Below are positions 18,181-27,374 of a stretch of 64,000 nt of DNA, piece by piece. A program made the position numbers and the translations under genes. The stretch lies in contig NZ_SJOJ01000001.1 of NCBI RefSeq assembly GCF_004330295.1, forward strand, positions 124,001-188,000, written 5' to 3'. Source of the stretch: Rahnella victoriana. Its GTDB lineage: Bacteria > Pseudomonadota > Gammaproteobacteria > Enterobacterales > Enterobacteriaceae. The stretch's first letter is position 1. Each line of letters begins with the position of its first letter. A model generated the notes under the pieces. That model had not been told where the DNA came from. It did not search any database and saw only the letters and a program-made list of their open reading frames with translations.

Positions 18181-18693
18181 TTATTTCTTCAAATGTGGAG
18201 TGAAATTGCACGGCCCCTGACGGGCGTCGAGCTGCGCTTCAATGATGTTTTCCCAGGCGGTCTGGCAGGCACGGGTGGAACCGGGCATGGCGAAAATCAC
18301 CGTCTGGTTGGCAATACCGCCGATGGCACGCGACTGGATAGTCGAGGTGCCGATATCTTCGAACGACACCATGCGGAACAACTCGCCGAAGCCTTCGATT
18401 TCGCGGTCAAACAGGGGCTTCAGTGCCTCCGGCGTATTGTTACCGGCATTAAAACCGGTACCGCCGTTGATCAAAATCGCCTGAATTTTTTCATCGGCAA
18501 TCCACGCGGAAACCACGGCGCGGATGCTGTAAATGTTCTCTTTAACGATTTGCTGCGCGACAACGTGATGACCGCCGTCCGTCACCGCTTCTTTCAGATA
18601 ATGCCCGGAGGTGTCTTCCGCGTCGGTGCGGCGGTCGGAAACCGTCATGATCGCGACAGATAAAGGCAAAAACTCTTTACTGGCTTTGCTCAT
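18181..18693 (-). CDS. moaB: Molybdenum cofactor biosynthesis protein MoaB
   Basis: MoaB/MogA-fold protein (170 residues), probably a molybdopterin adenylyltransferase-like factor whose role in E. coli is not essential. It shows the family motifs [32 protein letters not shown] and [14 protein letters not shown]. Start MSKASKEFL is preceded by AAGGAG at good distance. It follows moaA by 31 bases and precedes moaC by 2. Confidence 0.95.
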   Translation of the reverse strand: MSKASKEFLPLSVAIMTVSDRRTDAEDTSGHYLKEAVTDGGHHVVAQQIVKENIYSIRAVVSAWIADEKIQAILINGGTGFNAGNNTPEALKPLFDREIEGFGELFRMVSFEDIGTSTIQSRAIGGIANQTVIFAMPGSTRACQTAWENIIEAQLDARQGPCNFTPHLKK

Positions 18694-18724
18694 CAGTTTG
18701 CTCCTTAAACGATTGATCCCGGAC

Positions 18725-19711
18725 TCAGCCGCCGATAAACGACAGGTTCTGAGTGATACCGGTATTGCCTTCATGCAGGAAGTGAGTTTGTTTTTTACGG
18801 CTGAGGCCGCCCTGAATGCGGTCCATCAGGTCTTCCTGCTGCATGTCGTCGGCTAATAAATCGCGCAGAGGAATGCCCTGCTCGCCGAAAAGACACAAAT
18901 GCAGATTGCCGATGGCAGACACGCGCAGACGGTTACAGCTGGCGCAGAAGTCTTTTTCGTACGGCATGATCAGACCGATTTCCCCGAGGTAATCCGGATG
19001 GCTGAAGACCTGCGCCGGGCCATCGCTGCGGGAGCGAATCTGCAACTGCCAGCCCTGACGCACCAGTTGCTCGCGCAGCACTTCGCCGGATACATGGTGT
19101 TTACGGAACAGGTCGCCGCCGTCGCCGGTTTCCATCAGTTCGATGAAACGCAACTGGATCGGACGGGTTTTGATCCAGTCAAGGAAGGTATTCAGGCTGG
19201 CGTGATTCACATCGCGCATCAGCACGGTGTTGACTTTCACCTTGCTGAAACCGGCGTCAAAAGCGGCGTCGATACCGGCCATGACCTCATGGAATTTATT
19301 CTGCCCGGTGATGGCATGAAACTGGCGGGCATCCAGACTGTCCACGCTGACGTTGATGTTGGTCAGCCCGGCATCGCGCCATTGGGCAATATCACGCGCC
19401 ATACGGTAGCCGTTGGTGGTCACGGCCAGGGTTTTGATGGAAGGATTTTCGCGCACGGCGGCAATGATTTCGCAGAAGTCGCGACGCAGCGACGGTTCGC
19501 CACCGGTCAGGCGCACTTTTTCCGTCCCTAAGTTAGCGAACGCGCGGCTGACCCGACGGATTTCATCGAGCGAGAGAAAACTTTTATTGCTGTGTCCGTG
19601 CGGCTTATAGCCATCCGGCAGACAATAGGTGCAACGAAAATTGCACACATCAGTGATCGACAGCCGCAAGTAATAAAACTTGCGGGCAAAAGCATCAGTT
19701 AGTTGAAGCAC
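18725..19711 (-). CDS. moaA: GTP 3',8-cyclase MoaA
   Basis: Radical S-adenosylmethionine enzyme (328 residues) that starts molybdenum-cofactor synthesis by cyclising GTP. The N-terminal [4Fe-4S] motif CNFRCTYC places cysteines at 23, 27 and 30, and a C-terminal second cluster uses [18 protein letters not shown]. It ends with the conserved double-glycine tail SFIGG. I chose the GTG start after GGAAAGG because [17 protein letters not shown] aligns with E. coli MASQLTDAF; the ATG 33 codons upstream lies within the riboswitch. First gene of the operon, preceded by a molybdenum-cofactor riboswitch. Confidence 0.95.
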   Translation of the reverse strand: MLQLTDAFARKFYYLRLSITDVCNFRCTYCLPDGYKPHGHSNKSFLSLDEIRRVSRAFANLGTEKVRLTGGEPSLRRDFCEIIAAVRENPSIKTLAVTTNGYRMARDIAQWRDAGLTNINVSVDSLDARQFHAITGQNKFHEVMAGIDAAFDAGFSKVKVNTVLMRDVNHASLNTFLDWIKTRPIQLRFIELMETGDGGDLFRKHHVSGEVLREQLVRQGWQLQIRSRSDGPAQVFSHPDYLGEIGLIMPYEKDFCASCNRLRVSAIGNLHLCLFGEQGIPLRDLLADDMQQEDLMDRIQGGLSRKKQTHFLHEGNTGITQNLSFIGG

Positions 19712-19730
19712 CTTAACACCTTTCCAAATA

Positions 19731-19848
19731 CGGGAGATGCGGGCATTTCTGCCGTGCACCCTGGTGACTTTCGTCACGGCCAGGGTTCCATATTGTTTCT
19801 GTGGGAACATCGTCAGAAAGGCAACTTAGGAACCAGGGCTAGGAGTTG
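19731..19848 (-). ncRNA. Molybdenum cofactor (Moco) riboswitch
   Basis: The leader of moaA has the marks of the Moco RNA motif: ACTCCTAGCC at the 5' side, a GTGAC-GAAA-GTCAC hairpin capped by a GNRA tetraloop, GGTGCAC, and ATCTCCCGT at the 3' side, ending about 20 bases before the GTG start. In E. coli the equivalent RNA lowers moaA expression when cofactor is plentiful and is also acted on by ModE and CsrA. The assignment rests on recognised conserved blocks and position; no covariance search was run. Confidence 0.85.
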
Positions 19849-20113
19849 ATTCATCCCGTCCATAGCGGAGCGATGATGAATACGGGGGTAACGGCCTGTA
19901 TTCTAACGCCGCAAAGTCCGGATCGCCAAGATGGTTTTTCGTTATGCATTTTGATATATAACGATTTTTCGCGACAAAAGGCTGCATTTTCAATGCGAAA
20001 ACCGCTTGTTTTTGAATGCGCTGAGAATGCTGCGAAGTGATAACATCTTGTTGCAAAATTAGGTAAAATCCGCCGCAAGAAACCCGTCCCCTCCCCCGAT
20101 TCAGAAGGTAATT

Positions 20114-21022
20114 ATGCGTAACCGAACATTGGCAGATCTCGACCGGGTGGTGGCATTAGGCGGAGGCCACGGGCTGGGCCGTGTGATGTCCTCCCTTTCC
20201 GCACTGGGTCCGCGTCTGACCGGCATTGTGACCACCACCGATAATGGCGGATCCACCGGCCGCATCCGCCGCTCGGTCGGCGGCATCGCCTGGGGCGACA
20301 TGCGTAACTGCCTCAATCAGCTGATTACCGAGCCAAGTCTGGCGTCCGCCATGTTTGAATACCGTTTCAGCGGTCAGGGCGAACTGGACGGCCATAATCT
20401 CGGCAACCTGATGCTGCGCGCGCTGGATCATCTGACCGTGCGCCCGCTTGAAGCGATCAATCTGGTACGCAGCCTGCTGAAAGTGGATGCCGAGCTGATC
20501 CCGATGTCAGAACAACCGGTCGATCTGGCGGCGATTGATGCGCATGGTGAGCGCGTTCACGGCGAGGTGAATGTCGACAAGCTGACGCAAATCCCGCGCG
20601 AACTGCTGCTGGAACCGCAGGTGCCCGCCACCCGCGAGGCGCTACAGGCGATCGCCGAAGCCAATCTGATCCTGATTGGTCCGGGAAGTTTCTTTACCAG
20701 CCTGATGCCATTGCTGCTGATGAGCGATCTGACCAGCGCCCTGCGCCGCAGCCGCGCGCACATCGTGTATATCGGAAATCTGGGGAAAGAACTGAGCGTC
20801 GCCGCCGCCTCGCTGACGCTGGACGATAAGCTGGATATGATCGAGAAACGCATTGGCCGCCGTGCCGATGCCGCGATTGTCGGGCCGAAAGTGAAAATCG
20901 GTAAAAGTGCCGGTGAGCATTTGATTATTCAAAGCCCGCTGGAAGCCAGCGACATTCCCTACCGTCATGACCGCGATATGTTGCGGATGGCGGTGGAAGA
21001 AGCGCTGCAAAAAATGCACTGA
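20114..21022 (+). CDS. ybhK: YvcK/CofD-like protein YbhK
   Basis: Cytoplasmic nucleotide-sugar-binding protein (302 residues) of the YvcK/CofD family, which in other bacteria affects gluconeogenic growth and cell shape; no enzymatic activity is established. The Rossmann-like glycine-rich motif [11 protein letters not shown] opens the fold, followed by [14 protein letters not shown] and [16 protein letters not shown]. Length equals E. coli YbhK, where the gene also lies upstream of, and divergent from, moaA. The start follows GAAGG. The 402-bp region before it holds the moaA riboswitch and, in its AT-rich part, no further recognised signal. Confidence 0.94.
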   Translation: MRNRTLADLDRVVALGGGHGLGRVMSSLSALGPRLTGIVTTTDNGGSTGRIRRSVGGIAWGDMRNCLNQLITEPSLASAMFEYRFSGQGELDGHNLGNLMLRALDHLTVRPLEAINLVRSLLKVDAELIPMSEQPVDLAAIDAHGERVHGEVNVDKLTQIPRELLLEPQVPATREALQAIAEANLILIGPGSFFTSLMPLLLMSDLTSALRRSRAHIVYIGNLGKELSVAAASLTLDDKLDMIEKRIGRRADAAIVGPKVKIGKSAGEHLIIQSPLEASDIPYRHDRDMLRMAVEEALQKMH

Positions 21023-21043
21023 TGTCTGACGAACAGAAACACG

Positions 21044-21068
21044 AAAGGCCGCGCAATGCGGCCTTTTT
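21044..21068 (+). terminator. Intrinsic terminator of ybhK
   Basis: Stem AAAGGCCGC / GCGGCCTTT with a GCAAT-type loop and a six-U run, 22 bp after the ybhK stop. Confidence 0.88.
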
Positions 21069-21087
21069 TACGCAGACGAAACGGGGA

Positions 21088-21612
21088 TTATTGCCAGTCT
21101 GCCAGAATGTCAGCGGTGGTTTTCACCGTCACCGGATTGCCCGGCACCGACAGCTCACGCCACACTTCGTTATGTTGCCCGATCAGTTGCTGCGCCGTGG
21201 CCTGTGTGCGGTCGCCGGTGGTATGCGCGTCTGACGCGACCGTCACGGCATAGCCTTTGCTGGCGGCCACTTTGATGGTGGTATCGACACAATAATCCGT
21301 TGCACAGCCACAAATCGTAAAACGGCTGGCGTTGAGTTCCTGCAAGACAGTTTCAAGCGTGGTGCGATAGAAAGCATCACAGGCGGTTTTGGTGACAGAA
21401 ATGGCTCCTTCCGGCTGATGTAACTCAGGTATCACCTGCCAGAATTCACTGCCTTCGGTCATCTCCCCTTCAGCATGCTGAATGAAAATCACGCGCCCTG
21501 CCCGGTCGATCAGCTGGTTAATGCGCTCACTCCGCCCGCTGCGGTCATAACGCGGGGCAGCCAACACCCCGTTTTGCATATCCACCACAATAAGAACCTG
21601 TTGCTCTGCCAC
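21088..21612 (-). CDS. Isochorismatase-family cysteine hydrolase
   Basis: Cytoplasmic hydrolase of 174 residues in the isochorismatase/nicotinamidase superfamily. The Asp-Lys-Cys triad can be assigned: D11 in VVDMQNG, the lysine in SVTKTACDAF and the cysteine in TICGCATDYCVDTTIK. The start is a GTG after GGGGAAGG. It is followed on the opposite strand by the ybhK terminator. The substrate is unknown; family members cut C-N or C-O bonds in small metabolites. The neighbouring VF530 gene starts upstream, with a 30-bp gap, and may be co-transcribed. Confidence 0.8.
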   Translation of the reverse strand: MAEQQVLIVVDMQNGVLAAPRYDRSGRSERINQLIDRAGRVIFIQHAEGEMTEGSEFWQVIPELHQPEGAISVTKTACDAFYRTTLETVLQELNASRFTICGCATDYCVDTTIKVAASKGYAVTVASDAHTTGDRTQATAQQLIGQHNEVWRELSVPGNPVTVKTTADILADWQ

Positions 21613-21642
21613 GATCCTTCCCCTTTAAGAAAACAATCTGAA

Positions 21643-22011
21643 TTACTTCTTCACCAGCGGATGGTTATTCCACGGGCTGTCAGCCGCCGGTTTGGCCGTG
21701 CTGACTTTTGGCTTTTGCGGTGCCTGCGCCGACAACGGCGTGCGGCGCTTGCTGCGGGTCATATCCGGGCGCAGATGGCCTTCGATGAAATCCAGATACA
21801 GCGTTTCGACTTCCTTGCGCGCCCAGGGCGTACGACGCAGGAATTTCAGGCTGGATTTCACGCTCGGGTCGCTTTTAAAGCAGTTGATATTGACCTGCGA
21901 CGCCAGCGCGGGCCAGCCAAAGTTATCCACCAGCGTTGTCAGCAGTTTTTCCAGCGTGACGCCGTGCAGCGGGTCTTTCGCTGCGCCAGGATGTTGTGGT
22001 GTATCTGTCAT
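21643..22011 (-). CDS. VF530 family DNA-binding protein
   Basis: Small protein of 122 residues. The N-terminal 75 residues ([21 protein letters not shown] ... [17 protein letters not shown]) match the VF530 family, a helical domain described as DNA-binding and often limited to one copy per genome. The tail is basic and proline-rich ([16 protein letters not shown]), so nucleic-acid binding is plausible. It lies 66 bp downstream of uvrB on the same strand and may be read through from it. Function unknown. Confidence 0.8.
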   Translation of the reverse strand: MTDTPQHPGAAKDPLHGVTLEKLLTTLVDNFGWPALASQVNINCFKSDPSVKSSLKFLRRTPWARKEVETLYLDFIEGHLRPDMTRSKRRTPLSAQAPQKPKVSTAKPAADSPWNNHPLVKK

Positions 22012-22077
22012 TGGCTCGCTCTTCGTTAAAATGTCTGGGTCATGATTTTTAAGCCGCGCAGTCTACCACCCTTCCCG

Positions 22078-24084
22078 TTATGAAATCGCAATAAACTGCT
22101 CGCGCAAGGCATGCAACTCGTCGCGGGTGTTGGCCGCTTCTTCGAACTCCAGATTCTGCGCGTGCGCATACATCTTGCTTTCCAGCTCTTTGATGCGCTG
22201 CTCCAGTGCTTTTGGCGTAAGCGATTTGAAGGTCTGCGCCGCTTCGGCATCGCGTTTGTCTTTGTTCTTTTTGGTCTTCGGCTGACCAAGTTGCAGGATG
22301 TCGGAAATCTTCTTGTTCAGCCCCATCGGCGTGATGCCGTTTTCGAGGTTATAGGCTTCCTGTTTGGCGCGACGACGCTCGGTTTCTTCGATGGCGCGGG
22401 CCATCGAATTGGTAATTTTATCGCCGTACAGAATCGCTTTACCGTTGAGGTTACGCGCCGCACGGCCAATGGTCTGGATCAGCGACCGTTCTGAACGCAG
22501 GAAGCCTTCTTTGTCGGCATCGAGGATCGCCACCAGCGACACTTCCGGCATATCCAGCCCTTCACGCAGCAAGTTGATGCCAACCAGCACGTCGAATTCG
22601 CCGAGACGCAAATCGCGGATGATCTCCACACGCTCGACGGTATCGATATCAGAGTGCAGGTAACGCACCTTCTCGCCGTGTTCTTCCAGATACTCGGTCA
22701 AATCCTCGGCCATGCGTTTGGTGAGCGTGGTGACCAGCACACGCTCGTTAATTGCCACGCGTTTGCGGATTTCAGACAGCAGATCATCGACCTGTGTACT
22801 CACCGGCCGGACTTCGATCAGCGGATCCAGCAGACCGGTCGGACGCACCACCTGATCAACCACATCGTCACCGGATTTCTCCAGCTCGTATTTCCCCGGC
22901 GTGGCCGAGACGTAAATACTTTGCGGTGCCAGCGCTTCGAATTCCTCAAAGCGCATCGGACGGTTATCCAGCGCCGAAGGCAGACGGAATCCGTATTCCA
23001 CCAGCGTTTCTTTCCGCGAGCGGTCGCCTTTGTACATGCCGCCGATTTGCGGAATGGTCACGTGTGATTCGTCGACAATCAGCAGGCCGTCGGCGGGCAG
23101 ATAATCAAACAGGGTCGGTGGCGGCTCGCCCGGCCCACGGCCGGACAGATAGCGCGAGTAGTTTTCGATACCGGAGCAATACCCCAGCTCGTTCATCATC
23201 TCGAGATCAAACTGCGTACGCTGGCTGATGCGCTGCTCTTCCAGCAGTTTATTATTCGCCAGCAGCACCTTGCGGCGGTCGGCCAGTTCAACTTTGATCT
23301 CTTCCATCGCCTGCACGATACGTTCGCGTGGCGTGACGTAGTGCGTTTTTGGGTAGATGGTGAAACGCGGCACTTCATGCTGTACCTGACCGGTCAGCGG
23401 ATCAAACAGTGACAGGCGTTCGACTTCCTGATCGAATAACTCAATACGCAGCGCCAGATCGTCGGATTCGGCCGGGAAGACGTCAATGACTTCGCCACGC
23501 ACGCGGAAGGTACTGCGCTGAAACGCCTGATCGTTACGGGCATATTGCAGCTCTGCCAGACGGCGCAGGATGGAACGCTGATCAATAATCATCCCTTTGG
23601 TCAGGTGCAGCATCATTTTCAGATACAGGTCCGGATCGCCCAGACCGTAGATGGCAGAAACCGACGCCACCACGATGACATCGCGGCGTTCCAGCAGGGC
23701 TTTAGTGGCAGAAAGACGCATCTGTTCGATATGTTCGTTCACAGACGCATCTTTTTCGATAAAGGTATCTGAACTCGGGACATACGCCTCGGGCTGATAA
23801 TAATCGTAGTAAGAGACAAAATACTCGACGGCGTTTTCCGGGAAGAACTCTTTCATCTCGCCGTATAGCTGTGCCGCCAGCGTTTTATTTGGCGCAAGAA
23901 CCATCGTCGGACGGTTGAGGTCTGCAATGACATTCGCCACCGTAAAGGTCTTGCCTGACCCGGTTACCCCCAGCAGTGTCTGGTGCGCCAGTCCGTTCTC
24001 CAGCCCTTCTTCCAGACGGCGTATCGCCTCAGGCTGATCACCTGATGGTTTAAATTCGGAATGCAGTTTGAACTCTTTACTCAT
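22078..24084 (-). CDS. uvrB: Excinuclease ABC subunit B
   Basis: DNA damage-recognition helicase-like subunit of the UvrABC nucleotide-excision repair complex (668 residues). Walker A is GVTGSGKT (39-46); the beta-hairpin region [12 protein letters not shown] that opens damaged DNA follows, then [27 protein letters not shown] and QTIGRAARN of helicase motifs. The C-terminal UVR domain ([33 protein letters not shown]) binds UvrC. A LexA box about 125 bp upstream shows SOS control. Confidence 0.98.
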   Translation of the reverse strand: MSKEFKLHSEFKPSGDQPEAIRRLEEGLENGLAHQTLLGVTGSGKTFTVANVIADLNRPTMVLAPNKTLAAQLYGEMKEFFPENAVEYFVSYYDYYQPEAYVPSSDTFIEKDASVNEHIEQMRLSATKALLERRDVIVVASVSAIYGLGDPDLYLKMMLHLTKGMIIDQRSILRRLAELQYARNDQAFQRSTFRVRGEVIDVFPAESDDLALRIELFDQEVERLSLFDPLTGQVQHEVPRFTIYPKTHYVTPRERIVQAMEEIKVELADRRKVLLANNKLLEEQRISQRTQFDLEMMNELGYCSGIENYSRYLSGRGPGEPPPTLFDYLPADGLLIVDESHVTIPQIGGMYKGDRSRKETLVEYGFRLPSALDNRPMRFEEFEALAPQSIYVSATPGKYELEKSGDDVVDQVVRPTGLLDPLIEVRPVSTQVDDLLSEIRKRVAINERVLVTTLTKRMAEDLTEYLEEHGEKVRYLHSDIDTVERVEIIRDLRLGEFDVLVGINLLREGLDMPEVSLVAILDADKEGFLRSERSLIQTIGRAARNLNGKAILYGDKITNSMARAIEETERRRAKQEAYNLENGITPMGLNKKISDILQLGQPKTKKNKDKRDAEAAQTFKSLTPKALEQRIKELESKMYAHAQNLEFEEAANTRDELHALREQFIAIS

Positions 24085-24209
24085 GACGGGCTACCTGACT
24101 GAAGTGGGAACGTATAAGGCCGTGCGCGCTGAATGTGTGAACAGTTTGCGGAAAAACAGTATGAAAGACTTCGCGATTTTTGCCAGCCTTGATTTAACGC
24201 CGACTATAA

Positions 24210-24229
24210 TACTGTATATAAAAACAGCT
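24210..24229. promoter_or_regulatory. LexA (SOS) box of uvrB
   Basis: CTGTATATAAAAACAG is an exact match to the CTGT-N8-ACAG consensus, and on the coding strand it overlaps a -10-like element (CAGTATTAT), the same arrangement as the E. coli uvrB promoter. It is about 125 bp upstream of the uvrB start. Confidence 0.9.
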
Positions 24230-24532
24230 TCCAATGAATAAAAACGGCGGCGCATTTAACCGGTTGCTGCAACTGCACTTTTTTAGTGTGAATAAGAATA
24301 GGCATTCTCACCATCAGCGCCCATTTTTGCCCGGATTTTTCCTTTCATTCACTTTCTGACCACAGCTTGACGAAGTTTGACACAACGATGACGAACGAAT
24401 TACCCCTGTATTGCTTTTAACTAACTCATTGATTAAAAACAACATCATCAAAAAGCTGCGAATACGGGCAAACTGAGCGCAACCCGCATGCTGACTCGTC
24501 TGTAGCAACTTTTCTTACTCTCATGCACAAGG

Positions 24533-24555
24533 TTATCCACAGGAATAGTGGATAA
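24533..24555. promoter_or_regulatory. Inverted pair of DnaA boxes
   Basis: TTATCCACA, the strong DnaA-box sequence, is followed after 5 bp by AGTGGATAA, its near-exact inverse; the shared arms TTATCCAC/GTGGATAA are perfect with a 7-bp spacer. It sits about 450 bp upstream of uvrB. A DnaA-box-containing distal promoter has been described for E. coli uvrB, so this may be a conserved regulatory site. Confidence 0.65.
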
Positions 24556-24556
24556 G

Positions 24557-24632
24557 TCTCAGCACGCCCCGCGCTGCGGGAGTTGGTAAAAAAGCGCATT
24601 TTGCTTCTTCCGGGGCTGAGAGGGCTTTTTTA
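24557..24632 (+). terminator. Terminator-like structured RNA upstream of the ABC gene
   Basis: TCTCAG...CCCCG pairs with CGGGGCTGAGA (a 4-nt bulge on one side), enclosing a second possible hairpin CCCGC-GCT-GCGGG that competes for the same C-run. A six-U run and more U-rich sequence follow. The two structures are mutually exclusive, as in attenuators, or this is the 3' end of a small RNA. Confidence 0.4.
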
Positions 24633-25006
24633 GTTATTTTTTATCTTTTTTATCTCCTTATTTATGCCTATTTTGCCTAGATTTCCGGGCTGATGTTTCT
24701 TGCAAAACCCAAAAGTGCATCTCAGCAGGATTTTTCAGCTTCCTGAATGCCCAAACCTTGCACCAAAATCAGCGAGTCCGGCACTGCCGAAGTGCAGTTT
24801 TGTTTTTACCTGGATTTCCGTGAATCACAAAATCCTGACAATACTCATGAATAATCCTAAATCATCCCTGCGCCGCCTCTTAACAGCTCTGTAACCTCGT
24901 TTTTTATCACTGTCTGGTAAAACTTGGCCTGAGAGTTGCAAATTCACTCTTTGAAGAGATTTGGTGAAGGATTCCCCTGTAGATCGCGCGTACAGCGGAA
25001 CATAAA

Positions 25007-25022
25007 TGTCAGAAACATGACA
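25007..25022. promoter_or_regulatory. TGTCA-N6-TGACA palindrome before the orphan ABC gene
   Basis: TGTCA and TGACA arms separated by six bases lie 53 bp upstream of the start. The spacing resembles a dimeric regulator operator but the sequence is not that of CRP or FNR. The regulator is unknown. Confidence 0.3.
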
Positions 25023-25074
25023 GTGGCCGTCAAAATGTTGTCCGGTGAAAAGCTCCATGAGGGAGGTATGCCTG

Positions 25075-25785
25075 ATGTTAAGTGTAAAATCCGTTAATCA
25101 GTACTATGGGCAAAAACATATTCTGTGGGATATCAATCTCGAACTGTATCGCGGTCAGTGTACGTGCCTGATCGGCCGTAACGGCGTGGGAAAAACCACG
25201 CTGGTTAACTGCATCATGGGGCATCTACCGGTGAAAAGCGGCGCGATCTCCTGGCAGTCACGGGATGAAGAGCCGCAAAGCCTGCTGAACCTGCCGGTGG
25301 AAAGTCGTGCGCAAATTGGCATTGGCTATGTGCCACAAGGGCGGCAGATCTTTTCGCAGATGAGTGTGGATGAAAACCTGCAAATCGCCATGATGGCCAG
25401 CCGGAATAAAACCCGTCGCGTGCCGGAAGAGGTGTATGACCTGTTTCCGACATTAAAGGAGATGGGGGCGCGTAAAGCGGGGGAACTGGATGAAAGCCAG
25501 CAGCAGCAACTGGCGATCAGCCGGGCGCTGGTTCAGGAGCCGGAACTGCTGATTCTGGATGAACCGACCGAGCACACCAGCGCGTCGATGGCGGCGAACA
25601 TGGGCAATATCATTCACCGCCTGAACCGGGATCTCGGCCTGACCTTATTGCTGGTGGGTCATAAATTGCCGTTTATCCGCAGCGTCGCCGACCGGTTTTG
25701 TCTGGTCGATGGCGGACGCAACATCGCGCAGGGCACGCTGGCACAGCTCGACGACACGTTAGTCAAAAATTATCTGACCGTCTGA
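25075..25785 (+). CDS. Orphan ABC ATPase, UrtE/LivF-like, degenerate signature
   Basis: Cytoplasmic ATP-binding protein of 236 residues most like UrtE/LivF, the ATPases of urea and branched-chain amino acid importers. Walker A is GRNGVGKT (34-41), the Q-loop glutamine is Q88, Walker B is LLILDEP (158-164). The ABC signature, normally LSGGQ, reads LDESQ (138-142), and the D-loop region after DEPTE reads HTSAS instead of GIQPS. H196 occupies the switch position. No permease, binding protein or second ATPase is adjacent, so it is not part of a complete transporter here. The start follows GGGAGG. It ends 4 bp before the bioD stop on the opposite strand. Either a remnant or a repurposed ATPase. 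Confidence 0.8.
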   Translation: MLSVKSVNQYYGQKHILWDINLELYRGQCTCLIGRNGVGKTTLVNCIMGHLPVKSGAISWQSRDEEPQSLLNLPVESRAQIGIGYVPQGRQIFSQMSVDENLQIAMMASRNKTRRVPEEVYDLFPTLKEMGARKAGELDESQQQQLAISRALVQEPELLILDEPTEHTSASMAANMGNIIHRLNRDLGLTLLLVGHKLPFIRSVADRFCLVDGGRNIAQGTLAQLDDTLVKNYLTV

Positions 25786-25789
25786 CGTC

Positions 25790-26470
25790 TCACGCGGTGA
25801 GACGTTCGAGATCCAGATACTGACCGAGATTAACGTCCGTTCCGGCGTTCAGGTACGGGATCTCGCCCAGCAGCGGCGCGGGCAGCATGCGCGTGAGCGT
25901 CGCCATGTATGCCTGATGATGCTTCCCCGTTGCCTGCACGTCGTTGGCGATCCAGCCTGCTAACGTCAGCCCGCTATTTGCGATGGCCTGCGCCGTCAGC
26001 ACCGCGTGGTTGATACAACCGAGGCGCATCCCGACCACCAGCACCACCGGTAACTGCTCGGCGATAACCCAGTCGGCAAAGGTGTAATCTGCCGTCAGCG
26101 GCGTATACCAGCCGCCTGCGCCTTCCACCACCACCCAGTCCGCCAGCGGTTCCAGATGGCGTAATCCGGCGGATAACACCTGCGGATCGATGGGCCGTTT
26201 TTCCAGTTCGCTGACGATATGCGGCGAGGTGGGTTCGATAAAGGTGCACGGGTTCACTTCGTCATAACGCAGTCCCACCGTGCTGTAAGCCTGCAAGGCC
26301 AGCGCATCGCTGTTGCGCGGCCCTTCGCCGGTCATTTCACTGCCGGAAGCCACCGGTTTATAGCCTGCTGTTTTGTGTCCGGCACGGGCGGCGGCCTGCA
26401 AAAATGCGGTAGTCGCCACAGTTTTCCCGACTTCGGTATCGGTGCCGGTAATAAAGTATTTTTGTTTCAT
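25790..26470 (-). CDS. bioD: Dethiobiotin synthetase BioD
   Basis: ATP-dependent carboxylase (226 residues) that closes the ureido ring of dethiobiotin from 7,8-diaminopelargonate and CO2. The P-loop is GTDTEVGKT near the N-terminus, and the family motif VEGAGGWYTPL is intact. The start MKQKYFITG matches the E. coli protein; the open frame extends 32 codons into a REP-like repeat. Last gene of bioBFCD, 112 bp after bioC with a foldback repeat in the gap. Confidence 0.96.
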   Translation of the reverse strand: MKQKYFITGTDTEVGKTVATTAFLQAAARAGHKTAGYKPVASGSEMTGEGPRNSDALALQAYSTVGLRYDEVNPCTFIEPTSPHIVSELEKRPIDPQVLSAGLRHLEPLADWVVVEGAGGWYTPLTADYTFADWVIAEQLPVVLVVGMRLGCINHAVLTAQAIANSGLTLAGWIANDVQATGKHHQAYMATLTRMLPAPLLGEIPYLNAGTDVNLGQYLDLERLTA

Positions 26471-26520
26471 GAAAAGCCTGGTGTTGGTTGGCTCCCTCCC
26501 CGCATTGAAATCGGTTTTTG

Positions 26521-26578
26521 CTCCTCCCCCTGCGAAGGGGGAGGGAGCAGACCGCGCCGGTTTCAAACCGGGGAGGAG
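26521..26578. repeat. REP-like foldback within the bio operon
   Basis: Outer arms CTCCTCCCC / GGGGAGGAG enclose a CCCCCTGCGAAGGGGG hairpin and a CCGGTTT-C-AAACCGG hairpin. The first core is the same as in the repeat pair after mdtG. It lies between bioC and bioD, where it could reduce read-through or protect upstream mRNA. Confidence 0.75.
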
Positions 26579-26582
26579 TAAT

Positions 26583-27374
26583 TTATCTTGGGATCAGTTC
26601 TTCGACCTGCAAAATGCCGTAGACCAGCCGGTAGTTGAGCGGCAGGATGCCGTCGCGGCGGACGTAGTGTTTTTCCAGCAATTGCAGACGCTCCCTGCCC
26701 CCCAGACCGCCGAGGCGGCCATTTTTAATGTGCGTCGCGCCGATGCCTTTCAGGGAGCGCATCAGGGACATCACATCGGGGAATTCAGCGACGTGATCGC
26801 TGAACGTCACTTCATGGCGATACGGCGCGCAGGCTTCGGCGATTTTGTCCGGCGTCAGGAACTGATTCACATGACGACGGCCATCGACTTTCATCCATGC
26901 AGCCGCCAGTTCATTAAGCGAACCCTCGGCCAGCGTGGAAAACAGCACCAGCCCGCCGTTGCGGGTGACGCGGTGCATCTCTTCCAGCGCGCGCGGCAGT
27001 GCGTTGCACCACTGCACGGCCAGATTGCTGAAACAAATATCGACAGAATTGTCGGCGAACGGCAAACGTTCGATGTCGCCCGGCACGTATTCATCGGCGG
27101 AATCCAGCTCGCGGGCACGGTTTAACATGCCTTCCGAGAGATCCAAGGCGATGACATTTTTGCCCTGCGCCCGCCAGTGACGGCTGAAATATCCGGTGCC
27201 GCAGCCCGCATCGACCACGATTTTTCCCGCATCTTGCAGATACGGCGCAGCCAGTGCCAGCAATTCCTCACCCACGTCACGCTGCAATTGTGCGGCGTTT
27301 TCATAACTGATGGCGGCGCGACTGAACGCGTCGGCCACCGCTTGTTTGTTCACTAATTCAGTGACTGCACCCAT
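26583..27374 (-). CDS. bioC: Malonyl-[acyl-carrier protein] O-methyltransferase BioC
   Basis: S-adenosylmethionine-dependent methyltransferase (263 residues) that methylates malonyl-ACP so the fatty-acid pathway can build the pimeloyl chain of biotin. Motif I is [12 protein letters not shown], followed by [11 protein letters not shown] and [24 protein letters not shown]. The start [17 protein letters not shown] overlaps the bioF stop by 17 bases and is preceded by GGAG. BioH, the partner esterase, is not in the window. Confidence 0.95.
   Translation of the reverse strand: MGAVTELVNKQAVADAFSRAAISYENAAQLQRDVGEELLALAAPYLQDAGKIVVDAGCGTGYFSRHWRAQGKNVIALDLSEGMLNRARELDSADEYVPGDIERLPFADNSVDICFSNLAVQWCNALPRALEEMHRVTRNGGLVLFSTLAEGSLNELAAAWMKVDGRRHVNQFLTPDKIAEACAPYRHEVTFSDHVAEFPDVMSLMRSLKGIGATHIKNGRLGGLGGRERLQLLEKHYVRRDGILPLNYRLVYGILQVEELIPR

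Larger units (their letters stand above)
24230..25074. other. Long intergenic region between uvrB and the orphan ABC gene
   Basis: Apart from the uvrB control sites this ~845-bp stretch holds no believable gene: small ORFs here lack ribosome sites and family features. It contains a pair of DnaA-box sequences, a terminator-like RNA structure ending in a U-run, a strongly T-rich tract (24626-24660) and a TGTCA/TGACA palindrome before the ABC gene. It is more AT-rich than its surroundings. Confidence 0.6.

Noticed and set aside
24533-24555. Replication origin
   Set aside because: Only two DnaA boxes, no AT-rich unwinding element with repeats, no gidA/mioC or dnaA-dnaN context.
24611-24632. CTGAGA resembling a TPP riboswitch box
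   Set aside because: The rest of the thi-box consensus and a thiamine gene are missing.
24700-24894. 64-codon ORF in the uvrB-ABC gap
   Set aside because: TTG start, no ribosome site, no similarity or membrane/secretory pattern.
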